A DNA stretch of 64,000 bases from Streptomyces sp. P3 (lineage in GTDB: Bacteria > Actinomycetota > Actinomycetes > Streptomycetales > Streptomycetaceae): the NCBI RefSeq assembly GCF_003032475.1, contig NZ_CP028369.1, positions 6,014,001 through 6,078,000 on the forward strand, read 5' to 3'. The position numbers and the translations under genes were made by a program. Position 1 is the stretch's first letter, and every line of letters starts with the position of its first letter. This document shows positions 1 to 8,154 of this stretch, piece by piece. A model generated the notes under the pieces. It was not told the origin of the DNA, ran no database searches, and was given only the letters and a program-made list of their open reading frames with translations.

Positions 1-1259
1 CTGCGCAGCCGCGTCACCACGATCGCCCCGAGGACCTTGTCCCGGGCCACCAGCGGGATCAGCCGCGCGGACCCGAGGCTCATGAGGTAGGCGCGCAGCT
101 CGTCGGCGCGGGGATCGGTGACCAGTGCGGGAACGTCGGACCGGTAGAGGTCGGTGGCGCGGCCGTCGGCGATGACCCGTTCGTAGAGGGAGCCGGCCGC
201 GATCCGGGAGGTCATGCCCGGGCGGAGCTTCGCGGTCGGGGCGGCGGGATCGGGGAAGCGAGCGGCCATCCGCCGGACCACGCCACGGGTGAGGGCGGTG
301 GACTCGTCGGGGGCCAGGACCTCTTCGAGGAGCTGCACGTCGGCGGAGTCGGCGAGCTGGGGCACCAGCATCTGCACGATCTCCTCGGAGGTCTGCCGCA
401 GGTCCAGGGTGGTGCCGATGCGGGTGCCGACCTCCGCCAGCAGCGCGAAGCGGTGTCGGGCCCGTTCGGCGTCGCGTTCCGCCTGCTGGCGCTCGGTGAT
501 GTCGATGAGGGAGGCGATCACGCCCAGGGTCCGGCCGCCGCCGTCGAGCAGCGGGGCGTAGGAGCACGACCAGGTGTGTTCGCGGTCGGGGTCCGCGGGG
601 GTCCGCCCGGTGCGGCGGACGTCGACGACGGCCGTGCCCCGCTCCAGGACCTCCCGCATGGTCGCCTCCAGCGCCACGGCGTTGACGCCGGGCACGACCT
701 CGGTCGGCCGCCTGCCGAGGTGCTCGGCGGCGGAGGCGCCGTTCATCCGGGCGAGGGCGTCGTTGACCCGGAGGAAGCGCAGGTCGACGCCGAGGGTGGC
801 CAGGCCGATGGGCGACTGGCTGAAGAGGCTTTCCAGGGCCGCGAGGGAATCGCGCATGCGCAGGACCTGGGAGGTCTCCACGGCGATCAGCAGAGCTCCG
901 GCCCGGCCCCGGGCATCCGCGGCCGGGACGATCCACATCTCCATGGTGACCTGGTGCCCGTCGCGGTGGCGCACCGACAGCGTGCCGACCACGGTTTCCC
1001 CGCCCTGGACGCGGTGGGTGAGTTGGTCGGCCAGCTCACGGTTGCCCTCGGGCACCAGAAGGGCCGACGCGGGCCGGTCGAGGACGTCCTGCGGCCGGTA
1101 CCCGAGCAGATCCTGGGCGGCCAGCGACCACTCCACGACGCGACCGTCAGCGTCCTCCCGCCACAGCGCGATCGGAAGCAGCTCCCGCAGTACGCCCGCG
1201 TACCCGACAGCTCCCCGAGGCTGCTCGGGCGCCGCGCCCGCCCGGTCAGGGGCTTCCAC
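1..1259 (-). CDS. PAS-PAS-GAF sensor protein, probably a SpoIIE-type (PP2C) phosphatase; 3' end outside window
   Basis: The visible 419 residues are N-terminal. A first PAS domain lies at about residues 15-115 (LLPIALWREDADGRVVEWS), a second at about 125-245 (SPIGLATLGVDLRFLRVND), and a GAF domain starts near 260 (FALLAEVGTRIGTTLDL) and runs off the window edge. In Streptomyces this order usually precedes a PP2C/SpoIIE phosphatase that dephosphorylates an anti-anti-sigma factor, but no catalytic domain is visible here, so the enzymatic call is inference. The GTG start is chosen because GGGGAGG lies about 8 bases upstream and the PAS homology begins just after it. A perfect TATAAT lies 24 bases upstream. 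The gene is monocistronic at its 5' end. Confidence 0.85.
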   Translation of the reverse strand, partial: MEAPDRAGAAPEQPRGAVGYAGVLRELLPIALWREDADGRVVEWSLAAQDLLGYRPQDVLDRPASALLVPEGNRELADQLTHRVQGGETVVGTLSVRHRDGHQVTMEMWIVPAADARGRAGALLIAVETSQVLRMRDSLAALESLFSQSPIGLATLGVDLRFLRVNDALARMNGASAAEHLGRRPTEVVPGVNAVALEATMREVLERGTAVVDVRRTGRTPADPDREHTWSCSYAPLLDGGGRTLGVIASLIDITERQQAERDAERARHRFALLAEVGTRIGTTLDLRQTSEEIVQMLVPQLADSADVQLLEEVLAPDESTALTRGVVRRMAARFPDPAAPTAKLRPGMTSRIAAGSLYERVIADGRATDLYRSDVPALVTDPRADELRAYLMSLGSARLIPLVARDKVLGAIVVTRLR

Positions 1260-1283
1260 CGCGGCACCTCCCCATCGGCATGA

Positions 1284-1289
1284 ATTATA
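1284..1289 (-). promoter_or_regulatory. -10 element TATAAT upstream of the PAS-GAF gene
   Basis: A perfect TATAAT on the minus strand, in a locally AT-rich stretch (1278-1312), 24 bases upstream of the GTG start. No convincing TTGACA-like -35 is visible at 16-18 bases, so it may be an activator-dependent or extended -10 promoter. Confidence 0.5.
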
Positions 1290-1377
1290 CGAAAACACCA
1301 TATCCGGAACATTCGGGGAAGAGGTGCGCTCGCGTGCACCGTGGCCGGACGCGACCCCGCCGGGCACCCCGTCCCGG

Positions 1378-2466
1378 TCAGACGGGGTAGGCGTGGGTCT
1401 GCGCCGCCTTCACCGCCGCCCACACCTCGGCGCCGGGGTGCAGATCGAGTTCGGCGGCGGCGACCGTGGTCAGGTCCGCGGCGAGCGGCAGCTCTCCGGC
1501 GAGGGCGGCGCGGATCTGGTCGCCGTGGGTCTCCAGGGTCGCCACCTCGCAGCGCCAGAGGTTGCGGGCGCTGGTGCCGGCGGGGCGGACGCGGTGCAGG
1601 GTGACCGCGCTCGGCGGGAACGCCACGAAGACCGGGCCGGCCAGCGCCTCCGTCGTGGTGATCCGCGGTCCGGCGTCGAGGCGGACGACATGCCCGTCGG
1701 CCTCGCCCCGGAAGAGGTTCAGGCCGACCAGTTGGGCGATGTAGTCCGTACGTGGGTGGCGGGCGATGTGGGAGGGGAGGCCCTCCTGGACGACGCGGCC
1801 GTCCTCGACGACGACCAGACGGTCGGCCAGCACCATGGCGTCCAGCGGGTCGTGGGTGACCAGGACGGCGACGGCCTCGAACTCGGCGAGATGGCGGCGC
1901 AGTCGGGTGCGCACCTCCAGTCGGGTGCGGGCGTCCAGCGCGGCCAGCGGCTCGTCCAGGAGCAGCAGGCGGGGACGGGTGGCCAGCGCCCGGGCCAGGG
2001 CGACCCGCTGCGCCTGTCCGCCGGACAGCCTGCGCGGCTTGACGCCGGCGTGGTCCGCGAGACCCAGGCGGTCGAGCCACACGGCCGCCCGCGCCCGCGC
2101 CTGGGCCCTGGTGGCTCCCTGGCACCGCGGTCCGAAGGCCACGTTGTCCAGCGCGTTGAGGTGCGGGAAGAGCAGATAGTCCTGGAAGACGACGCCGACC
2201 GGGCGGGACTCGGGCGGCGTACGCTCCAGCGCCTCACCGTCCAGCCGCAGCCGGCCGCCGGTGAGCGGGGTGAGGCCGGCCAGGGCGCGCAGGGCGGTGG
2301 TCTTTCCGGCGCCGTTCGGACCGAGCAGGGCGACGACCTCGCCGGGCGCGACGCTCAGCGTGACGTCGAGCCGGAAGGAGCCGCGCTCGACGACGAGATG
2401 GGCGTCGAGGCCCTGCTCGGAGCCTTGGGCGCGCACTTCGCGGGTGGCCTCGCGGATCTCGGTCAC
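1378..2466 (-). CDS. modC: Molybdate ABC transporter ATP-binding protein ModC
   Basis: ATPase of the molybdate importer, 362 aa. Walker A GPNGAGKTT is at 49-57, the signature LSGGQ at 147-151 and Walker B LLLLDEP at 167-173, followed by the switch histidine in VLVTHD. The C-terminal 70 residues form a TOBE-type oxyanion-binding domain. The alternative substrate is sulfate (CysA), but the neighbouring ModA/ModB-like genes favour molybdate. The GTG start overlaps the stop of modB (GTGA), so the genes are translationally coupled. It is the last gene of modABC, the usual order. Confidence 0.9.
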   Translation of the reverse strand: MTEIREATREVRAQGSEQGLDAHLVVERGSFRLDVTLSVAPGEVVALLGPNGAGKTTALRALAGLTPLTGGRLRLDGEALERTPPESRPVGVVFQDYLLFPHLNALDNVAFGPRCQGATRAQARARAAVWLDRLGLADHAGVKPRRLSGGQAQRVALARALATRPRLLLLDEPLAALDARTRLEVRTRLRRHLAEFEAVAVLVTHDPLDAMVLADRLVVVEDGRVVQEGLPSHIARHPRTDYIAQLVGLNLFRGEADGHVVRLDAGPRITTTEALAGPVFVAFPPSAVTLHRVRPAGTSARNLWRCEVATLETHGDQIRAALAGELPLAADLTTVAAAELDLHPGAEVWAAVKAAQTHAYPV

Positions 2467-3341
2467 CGTGCCCCCGTCCAGCGGTCGCGCAGGCCCGCGA
2501 GCACCGCGACGGAGACGGCAAGCAGCACCAGACTGAGGGCGATGGCGGCCTCCGGGTCGCTCTGCAGGGCCAGATAGACGGCCAGCGGCATGGTCTGGGT
2601 ACGGCCCGGGAAGTTGCCCGCGAAGGTGATCGTGGCGCCGAACTCGCCGAGTGCCCGCGCCCAGGCCAGGACCGCGCCGGCCGCGATGCCCGGCGCGATC
2701 AGCGGGAGCGTCACCCGGCGGAAGGCGGTGAAGCGGGAGGCGCCGAGGGTCGCGGCGGCCTCCTCGTAGCGCGGATCGGCGGCCCGCAGGGTGCCCTCCA
2801 CGCTGATGACGAGGAAGGGCAGGGCGACGAACGCCTCGGCGACCACCACGCCGGCGGTGGTGAAGGGGAGGGTGACCCCGAACCAGGAGTCCAGCCACCT
2901 GCCGACGACGCCGTTGCGGCCGAGCGCCATCAGCAGCGCCACACCGCCGACGACCGGCGGCAGGACGAGCGGCAGGGTGACGAGGGCGCGCAGGAGGCCG
3001 CGTCCGGGGAAGTCGACCCGGGCCAGCAGCCAGGCCAGCGGCACGCCGACGACCAGGCTCACCGCGGTCGCCGCCGTGGCGCACACCAGCGACAGCTGGA
3101 GCGCCTGCCACACCTCGGCGCTGGTCAGCAGTGCGGGAAGGCTGCGCCACGGAGCGCGGACGAGCAGCGCGGCCAGCGGCAGCACCAGGAAGGCCACGCC
3201 GATCAGCGCGGGCGCCAGCAACGGCAGCGGCGCGACCCGGCCGGTGCCCCTTCGGACCCGTCGGCGCGGCCGGTCGCCGGGTGCGACGGACGGGGCGTCG
3301 CGCTCGGCTGGGGCGTCGTGCTTGCCGACCGGTGAGGTCAC
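2463..3341 (-). CDS. modB: Molybdate ABC transporter permease ModB
   Basis: Integral membrane subunit, 292 aa. After a charged 35-residue N-terminus come five to six hydrophobic segments. The permease-ATPase coupling loop (EAA motif) is seen as YEEAAATLGASRF with a downstream glycine-rich turn. The N-terminal extension is longer than in E. coli ModB, as is common in actinomycetes. It overlaps modA by four bases at its start (ATGA) and modC by four at its end, so modABC is one translationally coupled operon. Confidence 0.9.
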   Translation of the reverse strand: MTSPVGKHDAPAERDAPSVAPGDRPRRRVRRGTGRVAPLPLLAPALIGVAFLVLPLAALLVRAPWRSLPALLTSAEVWQALQLSLVCATAATAVSLVVGVPLAWLLARVDFPGRGLLRALVTLPLVLPPVVGGVALLMALGRNGVVGRWLDSWFGVTLPFTTAGVVVAEAFVALPFLVISVEGTLRAADPRYEEAAATLGASRFTAFRRVTLPLIAPGIAAGAVLAWARALGEFGATITFAGNFPGRTQTMPLAVYLALQSDPEAAIALSLVLLAVSVAVLAGLRDRWTGAR

Positions 3342-4186
3342 GGCGCGAGGAACCCTGCCCCGGTGAGGACCTTCTGGCCCTCGGCGGACCGCACCAGCGC
3401 GATGAACGCCTTGGCGGCGCCGACGTTCCCGGCGTCCTTGAGCTGGACGATCGGGTAGTCGTTGACGGCGTTCGCGGACTCGGGGAACGGCACGCCCTCG
3501 ACCTTGTCACCGGCCGCGTGCACGTCCGTCCTGTAGACGACGGCGGCGTCGGCCTCCTTCAGCTCGACCTTGGTCAGGGCGGCCTTGACGTCCTGTTCGT
3601 AGGAGACGGGCGTGAGTTTCAGTCCGCCGGCGGCGAGGGCCTTCTGCGCGGCGGCGCCGCACGGCACCTCCTTGTCGCACAGTACGACCTTGAGGCCCGG
3701 CCGGGTGAGGTCCCCCAGCGAGGAGATCTTGTCGGGGTTGCCCGGCAGGGTGGCGATCTCCAACTGGTTGCGGACGAACACCGTGGGTGTGCCGGACGCG
3801 TCCCCGGCGTCCGTCACGATCTTCATCGTCTTGGGACTGGCCGAGGCGAACACGTCGGCCGGGGCGCCGCCGGTGATGCCGGCGGCGAGGGAGTCGCTGC
3901 CGCCGAAACTGAACGTGACCTTCGTGCCCGGATGCTCCTTCTCGAACCTCGCGCCGAGCGTCGTGAAGCTCTCCTTGAGCGAGGCGGCGGCGAACACCGT
4001 CACCGCGCCGGACACCTGGCCCGGCGTGCCGGAAGAGCCCGCGGCGGCGCCGGACGCGGTGGAATCCGCCGTCGTCGATGAGGAGTCGTCCGACGACGAG
4101 CAGGCGCTCAGGGCCAGCAGCGCCACGGCGCCCACGGCGGCCGCCCGCATGGTCCGGCGGGTCCGGTGCTCGATACGGGTCGTCAC
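3338..4186 (-). CDS. modA: Molybdate ABC transporter substrate-binding lipoprotein ModA
   Basis: 282 aa. A signal sequence ends in a lipobox (LSAC, Cys29), then a Ser/Thr-rich linker and a periplasmic-binding fold starting VTVFAAASLKESF, the typical ModA opening that binds tetrahedral oxyanions. Further ModA hallmarks are FSFGGSDSLAAGI and GAPADVFASAS. The lipid-anchored protein would deliver molybdate to ModBC. The GTG start is supported by AAGGAAG six bases upstream. First gene of the modABC operon; molybdenum-dependent repression is expected but no ModE gene is in the window. Confidence 0.93.
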   Translation of the reverse strand: MTTRIEHRTRRTMRAAAVGAVALLALSACSSSDDSSSTTADSTASGAAAGSSGTPGQVSGAVTVFAAASLKESFTTLGARFEKEHPGTKVTFSFGGSDSLAAGITGGAPADVFASASPKTMKIVTDAGDASGTPTVFVRNQLEIATLPGNPDKISSLGDLTRPGLKVVLCDKEVPCGAAAQKALAAGGLKLTPVSYEQDVKAALTKVELKEADAAVVYRTDVHAAGDKVEGVPFPESANAVNDYPIVQLKDAGNVGAAKAFIALVRSAEGQKVLTGAGFLAP

Positions 4187-4340
4187 GGTGCACTTCCTTT
4201 ACGTCCGGCTCGATGGGTGTTTCCATGCGCCGTTGATGATTCTGCCGCAGATGCCAGGAGAAAATCACCTGTCGCTTCGCATGAGCTGCCGCGAGGGCCG
4301 ATGCGGATGGCATGTGCGTCCGGTGCAGGCCGTGGTGGCA

Positions 4341-4361
4341 ATATCGTCGAAGTGACGATAT
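4341..4361. promoter_or_regulatory. Perfect 8-bp inverted repeat between modA and the divergent hypothetical gene
   Basis: ATATCGTC-GAAGT-GACGATAT is a perfect palindrome with a 5-base spacer, in the 227-base divergent region between modA and the gene at 4414. AT-rich symmetry in a GC-rich genome suggests a repressor site. Its half-sites loosely resemble ModE half-sites, but the match is weak; either divergent gene could be the target. Confidence 0.45.
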
Positions 4362-4413
4362 CGTGCGGGGGTCGTCGTCCTCGCCGTCCCCTCCGTCCTC
4401 AGGGAGGACCACC

Positions 4414-5148
4414 ATGCCCGCCGCACTCCGCCCGCCCGCCCGGTCCGAAGACGGCGCCACGACGATCCGTCTGATTCCGCAGGACCCCGAGTGGCTGTGG
4501 GACTTCTTCATGACGCACGACCTGCTGCTCGCGCCCCACCACGCGGCGTGGGCCTCCCGCAGGCACGGCGTGGGCGAGGACATCGCGCCCGCCTGGCCGC
4601 CCGGACTGGAGAACCTGACCGGGCTGGACGCCCCGGCCGGTATCGACGCCTGGGCCCGCGTCCACCACGCGCTCCCACCGTCCTTGCGCGACCGCGCACT
4701 CCTGCACGACGACCGGGCGGACCCCACTCGCCGCAGCCCTCTGCGCGCCCCCGACGGCAGACCGCTCGTCCCGCTCCACGCCGTCACCGTCGCCGAGGAC
4801 GACCTGCGAGCCCTCGGACGCGTACGACGTGCGATACGCGCCGGGGCCAGGGCGATGCCCTCGCTGGTGGTGACGAGGCATCCCGACGGTTCGACCGACG
4901 TCCACCGGATCGCCTCACCGGGCGACTACCGGGGCACGGTGGACCGCACCGTCGCGGTTTTGTCCCTCGCTCCCGACGACGACACCGACGTGCTCGCCGA
5001 AGCCCTCGCGCCGGGCACGACGAGCCCACGCATCGACCTGTCCGAGGAGCAGTACGCGGCCTATTGGCGCTTCGCCGACCGGCTCGCCGCGGCGGCCATG
5101 ACCGGTCGGTCCGGCGGCGACCGGGCGCTGTTCAGAAGCCGCTACTGA
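4414..5148 (+). CDS. Uncharacterised protein (244 aa)
   Basis: Not recognised. The ATG is supported by AGGGAGG seven bases upstream. The protein is soluble-looking, acidic at its C-terminus, with no signal peptide or membrane segment. Features are a Trp/Phe-rich segment near residue 25 (EWLWDFFMTHD), a middle part with His/Asp/Arg-rich stretches (LHDDRADPTRR) and a C-terminal amphipathic segment (LSEEQYAAYWRFADRLAAAA). It is divergent from modABC. The following gene is another uncharacterised acidic protein on the same strand 77 bases later, so the two may be co-expressed. Confidence 0.75.
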   Translation: MPAALRPPARSEDGATTIRLIPQDPEWLWDFFMTHDLLLAPHHAAWASRRHGVGEDIAPAWPPGLENLTGLDAPAGIDAWARVHHALPPSLRDRALLHDDRADPTRRSPLRAPDGRPLVPLHAVTVAEDDLRALGRVRRAIRAGARAMPSLVVTRHPDGSTDVHRIASPGDYRGTVDRTVAVLSLAPDDDTDVLAEALAPGTTSPRIDLSEEQYAAYWRFADRLAAAAMTGRSGGDRALFRSRY

Positions 5149-5225
5149 CCGGCGTCCGACAGCGGCCCGGGTCTTCGGGGCGGCCCGTGCCCCGCGCGGC
5201 GCGGCTCTCTGACAGGCTCGGGCCC

Positions 5226-6320
5226 GTGACGTACGTAGTGACCGTGGACACCTGCATCCCGGAGGGCACTCCGGAGATGGACCCGCTGCAACGCGCCGGC
5301 GCCGTGGCGCTCATCGAGGACGGATTCGACTCAGTACGGTCCGTCAAGGGGCCGGAGGGAGTGGAAGTCGCCCTGCTCGACACCATCGTGGCCGTCCACC
5401 CCGGCGGCGCCCTGCTGAAAGTGATCGTGGACGCTCCGGCCCTGGAGTTCGCCGAGGACACCGTGCAGGCGCTCGTGGACGAGTTGCTGGAGCGCTCCGC
5501 GCTGCTGGCCGACTGGACGATCGAGCGGTGCGAGGTCGAACTCCACCAGGATCTCGCCAAGGAGAGCCTCGACGCGGCGGAGGGCCCCGATGCCCCGCCC
5601 GACGACCTGGCCGCCCGAAAGGCCCGGCACACCGCCGGCCCGTCGGGCGAAGGCCCGGCGAACGGCGACGACGCGACGACGCAGACCGCGGCCGTCCGGA
5701 CGCAGATGCTCCGGCTGGCCGAAGCGCTGCGGTCGTTTTCTCCCGCGACGTTCGGGGCGACCGGCGCGGGCGAGGGGGGAGCAGCCGCACTCGCCGCCGG
5801 CGCCCTTCTCTACGCGACCGACATCCTGGTGGACGAACTGTTCGAAGACCTCCAGGTCCTGACCCGGGAGGACGTGGCCGTCGCCGAATGCGAAGGTCCG
5901 TTGTGGCACCTCGAGCACCTTCCCGACCGTTACGCTCTCCAGTACGACGCCCGCTTCGCACGCCGCTTCCTGGTGACCGTGATCGCCATGACCACCCGCT
6001 TCACCGACGGCTCCTTCCAGCGGCTCGGCTGCGTGGCCGAGGGACTCGCCCTGCGACTGCTCCTGAACGAGACGACCTCGACGCTGGAGCTGTACGGGCT
6101 CCTGGACGACGACGTGTCGGCCGCTCTCGACACGTTCGCCGACCGGGTGTACGAGGGCACGGACGACCAGTGGCTCTACGACGACGCCCTGGGCGTCGGA
6201 GAAGGGAGCGCCGCCGGCCCGAGGGCCGCGCCGCTGGCGTTCGGGTCGTGGTTCACCCCCTTCGACGAGAGCCCTGCCGACAGCGGCTACGTGCACCCCT
6301 CCGCGGCGGACGACGTCTGA
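5226..6320 (+). CDS. Uncharacterised acidic protein (364 aa)
   Basis: Not recognised. Predicted cytosolic and acidic. The first 120 residues (VVTVDTCIPEGTPEMDPLQ, then alternating beta/alpha) look like a small compact domain. A low-complexity linker at about 125-160 follows, then a helical domain (MLRLAEALRSFSP, LLYATDILVDELFEDL, FARRFLVTVIAMTTRF). GTG is taken as the start because the reading frame is closed shortly before and codon bias begins here. No good Shine-Dalgarno is visible; the sequence CAGGCT seven bases upstream resembles the leaderless arrangement of other genes here. Confidence 0.75.
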   Translation: MTYVVTVDTCIPEGTPEMDPLQRAGAVALIEDGFDSVRSVKGPEGVEVALLDTIVAVHPGGALLKVIVDAPALEFAEDTVQALVDELLERSALLADWTIERCEVELHQDLAKESLDAAEGPDAPPDDLAARKARHTAGPSGEGPANGDDATTQTAAVRTQMLRLAEALRSFSPATFGATGAGEGGAAALAAGALLYATDILVDELFEDLQVLTREDVAVAECEGPLWHLEHLPDRYALQYDARFARRFLVTVIAMTTRFTDGSFQRLGCVAEGLALRLLLNETTSTLELYGLLDDDVSAALDTFADRVYEGTDDQWLYDDALGVGEGSAAGPRAAPLAFGSWFTPFDESPADSGYVHPSAADDV

Positions 6321-6401
6321 GCGGTCCGGCGGCGGACGGGCTTGAGCGCGGGTCGTGGGGGTCGGGGGAGTGCCCGTCCGCCGTCGTGTGATGCTGGCCC
6401 C

Positions 6402-6902
6402 ATGACTGATCGAGGCGAGGTTTCTGTCGTCCGCTGGCCCGGTCCGGCGCCTGCCGCGGGCGACGGGCCGGCCGCGCTGCTCGCCGCCTACCACCTGCGG
6501 ACGGAGGCGGAGAAGGGCGCGGCCGTCGCCGATGTGGACGCGCTGCCGGAGCGCTACCGAAGGGAGATAGCGGACCCGCGGACGGTGTTCGCCGCCGACG
6601 TCGTGCTCGTGGCGCTGATCGAGGACACCGCGGTGGGCTGCCTGGTGGTGACCGCCCCCGCCGACGGGCGGTCCGAGATCAAGAGACTCTGGACGGACCC
6701 GGCGGCCCGGGGCCGGGGCGTCGCGTCCGGCCTGCTCCGCGCGGCGCTCGCGCATGCCGCCGAGCACGGCGTGGGCGTCCTGCGGCTGTCGGTGTGGGCC
6801 TGGCGGACCGGGGCCGTCGCCCTGTACGAGCGGTTCGGCTTCGCCGTCACCGAGTCGTGGGACGGGCGGGACCGGCTGGTGTGCATGGAGCGCGCCGTGT
6901 GA
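6402..6902 (+). CDS. GNAT family N-acetyltransferase
   Basis: 166 aa, a single GNAT domain. Acetyl-CoA-binding motif A is visible as EIKRLWTDPAARGRGVASGL (R-x-x-G-x-G/A) and the conserved C-terminal motif as ALYERFGFAVTE. Family role: transfer of acetyl from acetyl-CoA to an amine; the substrate cannot be read from sequence. The ATG has no clear Shine-Dalgarno, with GATGCT six bases upstream as a possible -10 of a leaderless transcript. The gene stands alone, 81 bases after the preceding gene. Confidence 0.85.
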   Translation: MTDRGEVSVVRWPGPAPAAGDGPAALLAAYHLRTEAEKGAAVADVDALPERYRREIADPRTVFAADVVLVALIEDTAVGCLVVTAPADGRSEIKRLWTDPAARGRGVASGLLRAALAHAAEHGVGVLRLSVWAWRTGAVALYERFGFAVTESWDGRDRLVCMERAV

Positions 6903-6999
6903 GTGGCCGCCCCGGATGAGCCGCAGGTGACGGACGTCTCAAGGGCCGCCGGCGTGAAGGAGTGGACCGGTTGCCTCACCGGGGTCGATCGTGGGTGAC

Positions 7000-7914
7000 A
7001 TGAACGATCATCGAGGTGCTGTGAGTGACGTGCCGCCGGGCGGCGAGGCCGACGAGATCCGCCGCTTCTGGGGACGGCTCGGCCTTCCCGGACTGGTCGA
7101 CGTGCACACGCACTTCATGCCCGAGCGCGTCCTGCGCAAGGTGTGGGACTACTTCGACGGGGCCGGACCTCTGACGGGCGGGCTCGAGTGGCCCATCATC
7201 TACCGGCGGGACGAGACGGAACGGACGGCCCTGCTCCGGCAGTTCGGCGTGCGGGCCTTCACCGCGATGCTCTACCCCCACAAGCCCGGCATGGCCCCGT
7301 GGCTCAACGGATGGGCGGCCGACTTCGCCCGCCGCACCCCCGACTGCCTGCACACGTCCACGCTCTATCCGGAGCCGGGCGTCGAGGCCTACGTCCGGGA
7401 GGCCGTCGAGGCGGGGACACGCGTCTTCAAGGCGCACGTACAGGTCGGGGCGTACGACCCGGCGGACGAACTCCTCAGGCCGGCCTGGGAGTTGCTGGCC
7501 GAGGCCGGGATCCCCGTGGTGATCCACTGCGGCTCCGGACCGGCGCAGGGCAAGCACACCGGACCGGAGCCGATCGCGCGGGTGCTGGCGAGGCACCCCC
7601 GACTGCGGCTGATCGTCGCCCACATGGGCATGCCCGAGTACGAGGACTTCCTGGACCTCGCGGAGCGGTACGAGGAGGTGCGGCTCGACACGACGATGAC
7701 GTTCACCGACTTCACCGAGGAGCTCAGCCCGTTCCCCCGCCGGGCCCTGCCCCGGCTGGCCGCGCTCGGCGACCGGATCCTGCTGGGGACCGACTTCCCC
7801 AGCATCCCCTACCGGTACCTCCACCAACTGCACTCCCTGGAACGCCTGGGCCTGGGCGACGACTGGCTGCGGGCGGTCTGCCACGACAACGCGGCCCGCC
7901 TGTTCGCCGTGTGA
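7000..7914 (+). CDS. Amidohydrolase family metal-dependent hydrolase
   Basis: About 300 aa, amidohydrolase_2 (decarboxylase-like) TIM barrel. Metal ligands are visible in order: HTH in VDVHTHFMP, a mid-barrel His in VVIHCGSGP, AHMGMPEYEDFL and the catalytic Asp of LLGTDFPSIPY. Such enzymes hydrolyse or decarboxylate cyclic substrates; the substrate is unknown. Possible starts are GTG 6991, ATG 7000 and GTG 7021; the last has GAGGTG just upstream and may be the true one. Co-directional with RNA-repair locus A but 240 bases away and with no obvious functional link. Confidence 0.85.
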   Translation: MNDHRGAVSDVPPGGEADEIRRFWGRLGLPGLVDVHTHFMPERVLRKVWDYFDGAGPLTGGLEWPIIYRRDETERTALLRQFGVRAFTAMLYPHKPGMAPWLNGWAADFARRTPDCLHTSTLYPEPGVEAYVREAVEAGTRVFKAHVQVGAYDPADELLRPAWELLAEAGIPVVIHCGSGPAQGKHTGPEPIARVLARHPRLRLIVAHMGMPEYEDFLDLAERYEEVRLDTTMTFTDFTEELSPFPRRALPRLAALGDRILLGTDFPSIPYRYLHQLHSLERLGLGDDWLRAVCHDNAARLFAV

Positions 7915-8141
7915 ACACCGCTGACGGGACGGCCGGGGCGACCACCGGTGTGCCGTGGTCCGCCCGCCCGCAGGGCCTTCCCGGGCGGGCGGACGAGGAG
8001 GCCGGCGCAGCTCGGTGAGCGGAGACAGCTGGGGGTCGTCGGCGTAGGCAGGGCGGAAGGGACGACCTTCGACGGGCCTACGGTCGTCACGTGGCTCGGG
8101 GCGCCGGGCAAATCCGATGGAGGGCGGCGTTCCGGCGCTCC

Positions 8142-8147
8142 TATAGT
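8142..8147 (+). promoter_or_regulatory. -10 element for a leaderless RNA-repair operon A transcript
   Basis: TATAGT lies exactly 7 bases before the ATG of the ligase-kinase gene and no Shine-Dalgarno is present, so transcription would begin at or within a base of the start codon. The -35 region is poorly conserved. Confidence 0.5.
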
Positions 8148-8154
8148 GGCCCGC

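Noticed and set aside
1378..3510. 710-aa open frame over modB and modC
   Set aside because: Only its last 362 codons are modC; the rest is an antisense-like alternate frame of modB, which has clear permease features.
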